Below, one piece after another: positions 1 through 4,832 of a stretch of 6,349 bases of DNA. Origin of the DNA: T1SED10-198M sp003554345 [NCBI: Candidatus Sumerlaeota bacterium] (GTDB lineage Bacteria; Sumerlaeota; T1SED10-198M); the NCBI GenBank assembly GCA_003554345.1, contig PWGE01000096.1:1-6349 (forward strand), given 5' to 3'. The position numbers and the translations under genes were made by a program. Position 1 is the first letter of the stretch, and every line of letters begins with the position of its first letter. The notes under the pieces are model-generated. The model had not been told where the DNA came from. It saw only the letters and a list, made by a program, of their open reading frames with translations, and did not search any database.

Positions 1-587
1 GTGATAAACTGAATCTTTTACCCTGTGCGTCCCTGGGACAGCTGACAGAGCAGGATTTCAAGTGTCTTTCTTCTGCCGGTTTAACCCGTTACCATCATAA
101 CCTGGAAACAGCGCCTTCTCATTTTCCCAGGATTATCACTTCTCATACCTTCGGGGAGAGAAAAAAAACTGTTCAACGTGCGTATCATGCCGGTTTAGAA
201 GTATGTAGTGGCGGCATTATTGGAATGGGGGAAAACGAAGAGCAGCGCCTGGAACTGGCACTGGAACTCAGTCGATTACCGGTCTCTTCAATACCGGTCA
301 ATATCCTGGTTCCTATTAAAGGCACTCCTCTTGAGGATGTTAAACCTCTTACGCTTGAAGAAATTATACGGGCCCTGGCAATTTTTCGTATAGTCAATCC
401 TGATAAGGTGGTAAAAGTAGCAGCAGGACGGGAAGAATACCTGGAAGATTTTCAGGGACTGGTCTTCTGGGCACTGGCTAACGGATTTATTACCGGTGAT
501 TACCTCACCCTTAAGGGCCGGACTTCTGAAAAAGATCTTAAAATGTCACAGGTGCTGGATGTTCTATGGGGTTCGAAGAAAGACTGA
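1..587 (+). CDS. bioB: Biotin synthase, C-terminal part (5' end outside window)
   Basis: Radical SAM enzyme that inserts sulfur into dethiobiotin to form biotin, the last step of biotin synthesis; cytosolic. The reading frame is open from the window edge (first full codon at base 3) and gives 194 residues before the TGA at 585-587. Visible family landmarks are Y-H-H-N-L-E-T near residue 36, the C-S-G-G-I-I-G-M-G-E motif whose Cys (codon 204-206) corresponds to a [2Fe-2S] cluster ligand, V-N-I-L-V-P-I-K-G-T-P-L, and A-G-R-E, whose Arg (codon 429-431) matches the unusual arginine ligand of that cluster. Compared with about 346 residues in E. coli BioB, the N-terminal part carrying the CxxxCxxC radical SAM motif lies upstream of the window. 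The gene overlaps bioF by 22 bases, so the two are almost certainly co-transcribed. The identification is secure; only the start is missing. Confidence 0.97.
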   Translation, partial: DKLNLLPCASLGQLTEQDFKCLSSAGLTRYHHNLETAPSHFPRIITSHTFGERKKTVQRAYHAGLEVCSGGIIGMGENEEQRLELALELSRLPVSSIPVNILVPIKGTPLEDVKPLTLEEIIRALAIFRIVNPDKVVKVAAGREEYLEDFQGLVFWALANGFITGDYLTLKGRTSEKDLKMSQVLDVLWGSKKD

Positions 588-1711
588 GCAGGCACCTTGC
601 TAAACGCCGGGAAAAAGGTCTCTATCGTGAACTTCCTTCTTACCGGCTTTATGGTGATAACAGGATAATCAACCTTGCCGGTAATGATTATCTGGGACTT
701 TCCCGTCATCCGGCTATTAAAGAAGCCTGTGCTCGTGCTGCACGTGATAGGGGGGCTGGCAACTGTGCTTCACGCCTGATATCCGGGAATCATCCTGATT
801 ACCAGAGGCTCGAAGAAAAGCTTTCTCAATGGTTGAATCGGGAAGTACTCGTTTTTGGAAGTGGCTTTCTGGCAAATGTGGGGGTGTTGAGTTGTATCGC
901 CGGACGACATGATGTTTTTTTTGCTGATAAGCTGGTCCATAGAAGCATTATTGAAGGAATGAAATTATCCGGTGCCCGTATAGAACGTTTCTCTCATAAT
1001 GATATGGATGATTTGAAAAGATTACTGGAACGAAAAAGAGGGCAGGCTGATAACGCTTTTATTGTTACAGAAGGTCTCTTCAGTATGACCGGCAGTGTTC
1101 CTCCCTGGCAGGAGATTGTTCATCTGAAAAAGGCATTCGATTGTCATTTATACGTGGATGAAGCTCACAGTATCGGTGTGTGGGGACCTGACGGAAAGGG
1201 ATTGGCAGCTGCCGCCGGTTGCCTGGATGAAATCGATATATTTCTCGGGACCTTTGGTAAAGGATGGGGGAATTATGGTTCTTTTCTGGCAGCAACTTCC
1301 CTTCTTAAGGATTATCTCGTGAATTTTGCTCCTTCGCTGATATATTCGACAGCTCTTCCCCCCTCTGTGCTTGCGGGTATTCAGGCTTCATGGGATGTGA
1401 TCACTTCAAAAGAGGGGGAAAAGCGCAGAGAGAAATTAAGAGAAAATATCGAATACTTCTGTGAGAAGTATAAAGGACGTTCTTTGAAAAGACGGGGCAA
1501 TTGCCAGATACAGGCTCTTATGGCAGAGGATATCAAGACAATGCTGAAAGCCCATGCATACTTGAAAGAGGCTGGTTATATAACGGCAGCAATACGTCCT
1601 CCTACAGTACCTCCTGGCATGGCTATGATTCGGCTCAGTCTTCATGCAGAGATTTCAAAGAAACAGATGAGTGAATTAACAGAGGTTCTGAACATGGTTG
1701 ATACTGATTAG
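566..1711 (+). CDS. bioF: 8-amino-7-oxononanoate synthase (KAPA synthase), PLP-dependent
   Basis: Condenses pimeloyl-ACP or pimeloyl-CoA with L-alanine, releasing CO2, to form KAPA in biotin synthesis; cytosolic homodimer of the alpha-oxoamine synthase family. The 381 residues match the usual length (384 in E. coli). Landmarks: N-L-A-G-N-D-Y-L-G-L at 36-45; the PLP-stacking His at about 125 in D-K-L-V-H-R-S; S-H-N-D at 143-146; T-E-G-L-F-S-M at 168-174; D-E-A-H-S at 198-202, with the Asp that contacts the PLP ring nitrogen; the Schiff-base Lys at 232 in G-T-F-G-K-G-W-G; I-Y-S-T-A-L-P-P at 259-266; I-R-P-P-T-V-P at 343-349. The last two motifs and the operon position favour BioF over the related 2-amino-3-ketobutyrate CoA ligase. 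The ATG at 566 lies inside the bioB end; only a weak AGGTG precedes it (about 11 nt away), so translation is probably coupled to bioB. No other biotin genes are visible. Confidence 0.95.
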   Translation: MGFEERLSRHLAKRREKGLYRELPSYRLYGDNRIINLAGNDYLGLSRHPAIKEACARAARDRGAGNCASRLISGNHPDYQRLEEKLSQWLNREVLVFGSGFLANVGVLSCIAGRHDVFFADKLVHRSIIEGMKLSGARIERFSHNDMDDLKRLLERKRGQADNAFIVTEGLFSMTGSVPPWQEIVHLKKAFDCHLYVDEAHSIGVWGPDGKGLAAAAGCLDEIDIFLGTFGKGWGNYGSFLAATSLLKDYLVNFAPSLIYSTALPPSVLAGIQASWDVITSKEGEKRREKLRENIEYFCEKYKGRSLKRRGNCQIQALMAEDIKTMLKAHAYLKEAGYITAAIRPPTVPPGMAMIRLSLHAEISKKQMSELTEVLNMVDTD

Positions 1712-1746
1712 AAAGTAATTGATATGGTATTCCCGGAGAAGTTGAT

Positions 1747-1752
1747 TATAAT
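1747..1752 (+). promoter_or_regulatory. Possible -10 element (TATAAT) before the exported repeat protein
   Basis: A perfect TATAAT lies 33 nt before the ATG at 1786, in the 74-bp gap after bioF. At 16-17 nt upstream there is only a poor -35 match (around 1724-1730). A TTGATA at 1719-1724 is too far away (22-nt spacer). The gap shows no convincing terminator for bioF, so read-through from the biotin operon is also possible. Sigma-70-type use is inferred. Confidence 0.3.
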
Positions 1753-1785
1753 AAACCGGCAGTAAATAAAGTAAAGGAGTACACC

Positions 1786-2277
1786 ATGAAAAAGCAGTTG
1801 CTGACCCTGTGTATGGTTCTGTTGTGTATGGGATGGTTGTGTGCTGATTTTTATGTGATTTCCGGAGTGGGACGGTTAGGAGATCCTTTTGTTTTTGTCG
1901 ACAATACAATCACCTTTGTCACTAATTTGACTCCAGAGGTGGCTCCTGAAGGAACAGTGGTACAATTATCAGGACTGGAAAAGCGCCGTGACGTAAACTT
2001 TGCAGAAGCACGACTTGCCATTGAATTGGAACCTGACCCGGAGAATATATATACTGTTGCAGGAACAGGAAGAAAGGGTGATCCTTATGTCTATGTCGAG
2101 GATAAGGTGACTTATCTTACGAACCTTTCAGGAGAAGAGGTTGGTATCGGTTCGTTGGTTTCTATTTATAACCTGCGCGAACGTGAAAATGTGAATTTTG
2201 CGATAGGAGTGGAGTATATACCTCCGGAAAAGGAAAAAGATAATAGTGATTCTCCGGCGGAGACGGTAAAAGAGTAA
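1786..2277 (+). CDS. Exported protein with two tandem TRAM-like repeats, function unknown
   Basis: I do not recognise a named family for this 163-residue protein. It begins with a signal peptide: K2-K3, a hydrophobic core at about 5-18, and a likely signal peptidase I site after L-C-A at 18-20. The three early cysteines do not form a lipobox, so periplasmic or secreted is more likely than lipoprotein. The mature part is two tandem repeats with an exact 66-residue offset (about 22-83 and 88-149) and no gap between them; I count about 23 identities in 58 aligned positions. Both share G-x-G-R-x-G-D-P, V-x-V, a T-x-x-T-N-L strand, G-x-x-V and V-N-F-A. This pattern resembles the archaeal type of TRAM domain, a small OB-like beta barrel, although those are cytosolic nucleic-acid binders; this link is my inference. 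A charged, probably disordered tail (147-163) follows. The start is supported by AAAGGAG at 1773-1779, 6 nt before the ATG. Confidence 0.85.
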   Translation: MKKQLLTLCMVLLCMGWLCADFYVISGVGRLGDPFVFVDNTITFVTNLTPEVAPEGTVVQLSGLEKRRDVNFAEARLAIELEPDPENIYTVAGTGRKGDPYVYVEDKVTYLTNLSGEEVGIGSLVSIYNLRERENVNFAIGVEYIPPEKEKDNSDSPAETVKE

Positions 2278-2295
2278 AAGGTGGGTTAATCGTAC

Positions 2296-2375
2296 TGTTA
2301 CGCGGTATCTCCGATATATATAATCCTCATGAAGTGATTATATATCAGGAGCGCTTCATATCGGTAACGTTTTTT
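2296..2375 (+). terminator. Nested hairpin plus T6: terminator or attenuator before iorB
   Basis: The outer stem pairs 2296-2308 with 2358-2369: 12 pairs including two G-U, with one bulged G at 2302. Inside it, CTCC (2309-2312) pairs with GGAG (2348-2351), G2313 pairs with C2346, and a perfect 10-bp arm (2316-2325 with 2336-2345) closes a 10-nt loop. The T6 tract (2370-2375) follows the outer stem with no gap, as in Rho-independent terminators on the + strand. It begins 19 nt after the stop of the exported-protein gene and 47 nt before iorB. It may simply end the upstream transcript. A competing helix (2329-2336 with 2352-2359) would break the apical arm and allow attenuation of iorB. The stem is long and AT-rich at the top for a plain terminator. 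Confidence 0.6.
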
Positions 2376-2415
2376 GCCCGGAAAATGAATGATAAAGTAA
2401 AGAGAGGAGTAATAC

Positions 2416-3021
2416 ATGGAAACGAGTATTTTCTTGTGTGGAGTTGGAGGACAGGGGATTCTCAAGTTAAATGAGCTGATATCCTGGGCAGCTTTGCTTG
2501 CCGGGAACGATGTTAAAGGAAATGAGGTTCACGGTATGGCACAGCGTGGGGGGAGCGTGGTGTGTCATCTGCGCATTGGTTCTAAGGTCTATTCCCCTCT
2601 TATTCCTATGGGAGAGGCAGATTTTATCTTGTCACTTGAAAAGATAGAAGTGCTTCGCTATCATCATTATTTAAAAAAAGAGGGTGGTAAGGTCATGATT
2701 AACGATTTTAGCATCATTCCTACCACTGTTGCTACCGGTTCTGCCACCTATCCTGAAAATGCGGGCTCTTTATATGGAGAAGTGTTTTCAGATTACATCT
2801 TATTACCTGCTACCAAAATGGCATCTGAAGCAGGTACTCCCCGGGCGGCAAATACCGTTCTGGCTGGTTGCCTTGCTCCCCATCTGAATTTTGAGGATAA
2901 CATCTGGGAAAAAGCCATTGAAAAGGTTTTTCCCTCCAGGCTGGTCGAAATAAACAGGGAAGCTTTTCAAAAGGGGTTTTCATATGCTGCCCGTTTAGCA
3001 CAAAAAGGAGATGGTGATTGA
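2416..3021 (+). CDS. iorB: Indolepyruvate:ferredoxin oxidoreductase, beta (gamma-type) subunit
   Basis: Small subunit of the cytosolic enzyme that oxidatively decarboxylates aryl pyruvates such as indolepyruvate to aryl acyl-CoA, passing electrons to ferredoxin; used in aromatic amino acid breakdown (or synthesis in reverse) in anaerobes. It corresponds to the pyruvate:ferredoxin oxidoreductase gamma domain. The 201 residues fit IorB length. Signatures are the N-terminal G-V-G-G-Q-G-I at 9-15 and H-G-M-A-Q-R-G-G-S-V at 39-48, the latter highly typical of IorB. The ATG at 2416 is well supported by GAGAGGAG at 2402-2409, 6 nt upstream. The thiamine-diphosphate and Fe-S bearing alpha subunit (IorA), usually adjacent, is not in the window on either side. 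The nested hairpin lies just upstream. The family call is strong; the exact 2-oxoacid substrate is inferred. Confidence 0.9.
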   Translation: METSIFLCGVGGQGILKLNELISWAALLAGNDVKGNEVHGMAQRGGSVVCHLRIGSKVYSPLIPMGEADFILSLEKIEVLRYHHYLKKEGGKVMINDFSIIPTTVATGSATYPENAGSLYGEVFSDYILLPATKMASEAGTPRAANTVLAGCLAPHLNFEDNIWEKAIEKVFPSRLVEINREAFQKGFSYAARLAQKGDGD

Positions 3022-3151
3022 GATTTTGAAAATAGTTTCTGCAGTGTGCCCTTTAATTTCCGGTAACTCTCAAGCAGAAGTAAAAGGATATACATGGAGA
3101 ACAGTGAAACAGGTTGTTTTTGCCGGTTTTATAGTTTTTCTGACTTCATAA
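3011..3151 (+). CDS. Possible small membrane-like ORF overlapping the iorB end
   Basis: A 46-codon open frame starts at an ATG 11 nt before the end of iorB (alternative GTG at 3014) and ends at TAA 3149-3151. AAAGGAG (3004-3010) sits immediately before the ATG and 3 nt before the GTG, which is too close for a normal site, although coupling to iorB could help. The product would have a hydrophobic N-terminal stretch and a hydrophobic C-terminal stretch (about residues 32-46, V-K-Q-V-V-F-A-G-F-I-V-F-L). After the stop the same frame stays open for 16 more codons, to TGA 3200-3202. It could be a small membrane peptide, a decayed gene start, or chance. No family is recognised, and it overlaps the 24-codon ORF at 3094, so probably at most one is real. 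Confidence 0.2.
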   Translation: MVIEILKIVSAVCPLISGNSQAEVKGYTWRTVKQVVFAGFIVFLTS

Positions 3152-3168
3152 AAAGCATTTATAATTGA
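3094..3168 (+). CDS. Possible 24-residue leader or small peptide
   Basis: ATG at 3094, TGA at 3166-3168, encoding 24 residues that include two cysteines (C-F-C at 8-10) and several aromatics. It is noted because AAAAGGA lies 5 nt upstream of the ATG, good ribosome-binding spacing. The stretch 3078-3096 (AAGTAAAAGGATATACATG) also resembles the leaders of the exported repeat protein and iorB. It lies 61 nt before the glycosyltransferase start, so it could be a leader peptide. No homology is recognised; such a short ORF could be chance. Confidence 0.22.
   Translation: MENSETGCFCRFYSFSDFIKSIYN
3160..3165 (+). promoter_or_regulatory. Possible -10 element (TATAAT) for the glycosyltransferase-yraN-guaA unit
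   Basis: A perfect TATAAT lies 64 nt before the TTG start of the glycosyltransferase, in the only sizeable gap between iorB and that operon. The -35 is weak: CTGACT at 3140-3145 resembles TTGACA but leaves only a 14-nt spacer, and the 17-nt position reads TTTCTG. A 6-bp inverted repeat (AAGCAT 3153-3158, ATGCTT 3173-3178) straddles it and could be an operator or chance. A promoter in this gap is expected, since guaA needs expression, but its exact place is inferred. Confidence 0.3.
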
Positions 3169-3216
3169 GAGGATGCTTATTCGGGTGACTTTCATCATAT
3201 GAAACTATATTTTCTT

Positions 3217-3226
3217 AAAAGGTGAT
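3217..3226 (+). promoter_or_regulatory. Ribosome binding site supporting the TTG start at 3230
   Basis: AAAAGGTGAT matches the 3' end of 16S rRNA through the GGTGAT part and lies 3 nt before TTG 3230. The nearby ATG at 3225 is in another frame and does not give the glycosyltransferase, so the TTG is the best-supported start. Confidence 0.6.
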
Positions 3227-3229
3227 GTC

Positions 3230-4363
3230 TTGGCAAATATCGTCATTGTTGGACCTGTTCCTCCTTATAGAGGTGGTATTTCTCATTATAATCAGCTGTT
3301 ACTGTCAGCCCTTCGTTCAGAAGGACATACCACCCATGTGATAAGTTATAAAAGGATGTATCCCCGGTTTATTTATCCCGGCAAAAGTGATAAAGAACCG
3401 GAAGGAGAGGGAATGAATGATGAACATGTCTATTACTGTCTTGATTCACTGAATCCATTTACATGGCTGAAGGCTTTGCGTATCATTCGGAAATGTCATG
3501 CTGATGTTGTGGTGTTCCCCTGGTGGACTGCTTTTTGGTCGGTCTTGATCAGTACTCTCTGTCTGGGCCTGCGGCTGAGAAGAAAGAGGCCCCGTATTTT
3601 GTTTTTATGTCATAATATCTATGACCACGAAGGGGGACGTTTAAAGAACACCTTAACCCGATTGACCCTGAAGCAGGCTGACACTTTTTTTGTCCATTCG
3701 AAAAAGCACCGGAAAACACTCATATCCCTCATGCCTGGTAAGAGAGCACTTTTCCACCCTATGCCTGTGTTTAAAATGTTTCCGTCGGACAGGAAATTGC
3801 CTGAAGTACCATCAGATATACCCCGCAAGAGGCATATTGGTTTATTTTTTGGATTCATACGCCCCTATAAAGGGGTCGATATACTCTTGCAGGCGGTTCC
3901 TCTTATTTTACATAAAGTGCCCGATTTTCATCTTGTTGTGGCGGGCGAAGCAATGTGGGATCTTCAGAAGAAATATGCCGCCCTGGTTGAGGAGCTCAAT
4001 ATTCGGGACCATGTCACTTTTCACTGGAGATATATTCCTGGTAAAATGGCAGAAAGTTACTTCAGGTCGGCGGATGTTCTTATCCTTCCTTACCGCAGAG
4101 CGTCTGGCAGTGCCCTGATTACCCTTGGTTATCATTATGAGGTGCCTGTTATTGCCACCCGTACCGGAAATTTTGAAGAGATAATAGAACATGGAAAAAA
4201 TGGATATGTGGTTGAACCAGAAAACATTCAATCTTTAGCTCATTTTGTGATACAATATTTTACAAAATATAAGAAGAAAGAATTTGTATCACATTTGAGA
4301 GGAAGTCATAAAACCGGTGATTGGAAAACTGTGGCATCTATGATTGTTACAGGAAAGGAATGA
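3230..4363 (+). CDS. GT-B fold glycosyltransferase, family 4 type
   Basis: Predicted to transfer a sugar from a nucleotide donor to an acceptor, probably for a cell-surface glycan, lipopolysaccharide or exopolysaccharide; the actual sugar and acceptor cannot be read from sequence. The 377 residues form two Rossmann-like halves. The N-terminal half opens with V-G-P-V-P-P-Y-R-G-G-I-S-H-Y (7-20), the glycine-rich acceptor-side loop. The C-terminal half has F-F-G-F-I-R-P-Y-K-G-V-D-I-L (206-219), the family 4 donor-binding motif, then L-I-L-P-Y (284-288) and V-P-V-I-A-T-R-T-G-N-F-E-E (305-317). The usual E-x7-E motif is altered: its first Glu position falls in A-S-G-S (291-294), and the second is replaced in L-G-Y-H-Y, as in some subfamilies. 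A hydrophobic stretch at about 98-113 suggests membrane association. It uses a TTG start and ends 4 nt before yraN, forming an operon with yraN and guaA. Confidence 0.88.
   Translation: MANIVIVGPVPPYRGGISHYNQLLLSALRSEGHTTHVISYKRMYPRFIYPGKSDKEPEGEGMNDEHVYYCLDSLNPFTWLKALRIIRKCHADVVVFPWWTAFWSVLISTLCLGLRLRRKRPRILFLCHNIYDHEGGRLKNTLTRLTLKQADTFFVHSKKHRKTLISLMPGKRALFHPMPVFKMFPSDRKLPEVPSDIPRKRHIGLFFGFIRPYKGVDILLQAVPLILHKVPDFHLVVAGEAMWDLQKKYAALVEELNIRDHVTFHWRYIPGKMAESYFRSADVLILPYRRASGSALITLGYHYEVPVIATRTGNFEEIIEHGKNGYVVEPENIQSLAHFVIQYFTKYKKKEFVSHLRGSHKTGDWKTVASMIVTGKE
4354..4359 (+). promoter_or_regulatory. Ribosome binding site deciding the yraN start at 4368
   Basis: AAAGGA lies inside the end of the glycosyltransferase gene, 8 nt before ATG 4368. 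An upstream in-frame TTG at 4344 would precede this site and has no comparable site of its own, so the 154-residue form is preferred over the 162-residue one. Confidence 0.55.
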
Positions 4364-4367
4364 ACTT

Positions 4368-4832
4368 ATGAGATCATTTTTGCCGCTACTTTCCCGGTTA
4401 CGGTTTTTTCACGGGGCAGAGAAAAGTCTTTTGGCGAACAGTATTGATGGAAAGCCCGGAGAACAGGGTGAGTATCTGGCGGCAAAGTTTCTGGCAAAAA
4501 AAAGATTTGTGATTGAAGCCCGGAATGTCTTAACACCTTTTGGTGAAATTGATATTGTGGCGAGGCGGAAGAAACGAGTTTATTTTGTGGAGGTTAAATC
4601 TCTATCCGGCAAAGCAGAAGAAGATCCCCGCATAAACCTGACGCCTGAGAAACTGTCGCATTTTTTTCGCAGTGGTTTGTTTTATGCCAGAAAATATGAC
4701 CTGTCTTGTTCCTTTTCTTTTGCTGCAGTAATTGTAATCCTGAAGCCTCAAACCATTCACTGGTATGATAATCTCACTCTCGATTGTGATGCTGAAAATA
4801 TTATAAAATTCGGGAGGAAAAATAGATTATGA
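4368..4832 (+). CDS. yraN: YraN/UPF0102 family protein (endonuclease-like fold)
   Basis: Small cytosolic protein of a widespread family with a restriction-endonuclease-like (Holliday junction resolvase-type) fold; the biological role is not established. The family core is visible: G-E-Q-G-E-Y-L-A-A-K at 31-40, G-E-I-D-I-V at 59-64 and F-V-E-V-K at 73-77, which together supply the E...D...ExK residues typical of this nuclease fold. The later helix (about 91-110, T-P-E-K-L through Y-A-R-K-Y) and the following strand also fit. At 154 residues it is longer than the usual 115-130, because of about 28 extra basic and hydrophobic residues before the core and a short C-terminal tail. The ATG at 4368 is preferred over TTG 4344 because of AAAGGA at 4354-4359. 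Its TGA overlaps the guaA ATG (ATGA at 4829-4832), indicating translational coupling. Confidence 0.85.
   Translation: MRSFLPLLSRLRFFHGAEKSLLANSIDGKPGEQGEYLAAKFLAKKRFVIEARNVLTPFGEIDIVARRKKRVYFVEVKSLSGKAEEDPRINLTPEKLSHFFRSGLFYARKYDLSCSFSFAAVIVILKPQTIHWYDNLTLDCDAENIIKFGRKNRL

Noticed and set aside
185-397. Antisense open frame inside the bioB end
   Set aside because: Lies wholly opposite a well-conserved coding region and its translation shows no recognisable domain; a shadow frame.
566-1711. Reading bioF as 2-amino-3-ketobutyrate CoA ligase (kbl)
   Set aside because: The T-F-G-K-G-W-G, I-Y-S-T-A-L-P-P and I-R-P-P-T-V-P motifs and the overlap with bioB favour BioF.
1786-1845. Lipoprotein signal peptide on the repeat protein
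   Set aside because: Cysteines at residues 9, 14 and 19 are preceded by Leu rather than the small residue (Gly, Ala or Ser) a lipobox needs at -1.
1676-1909. Antisense open frame across the bioF end and the start of the exported protein
   Set aside because: It spans two convincing + strand genes and the gap between them, has no clear binding site, and its translation is low-complexity and unlike any known family.
3190-3204. Small hairpin TTTCAT-CAT-ATGAAA before the glycosyltransferase
   Set aside because: Only six AT-rich pairs with a 3-nt loop and no clean T tract; too weak to call as a terminator.
3690-4118. 142-codon + strand open frame inside the glycosyltransferase
   Set aside because: The main frame carries all conserved glycosyltransferase motifs here; this frame gives a Cys- and Phe-rich sequence typical of an out-of-frame shadow.
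3908-4231. 107-codon antisense open frame in the glycosyltransferase
   Set aside because: Opposite the conserved donor-binding half of the gene, with no start context or domain support.
4812-4829. Purine or guanine riboswitch before guaA
   Set aside because: guaA overlaps yraN with no leader of its own, and I saw no purine-riboswitch-like structure in the 208-bp gap upstream of the operon.
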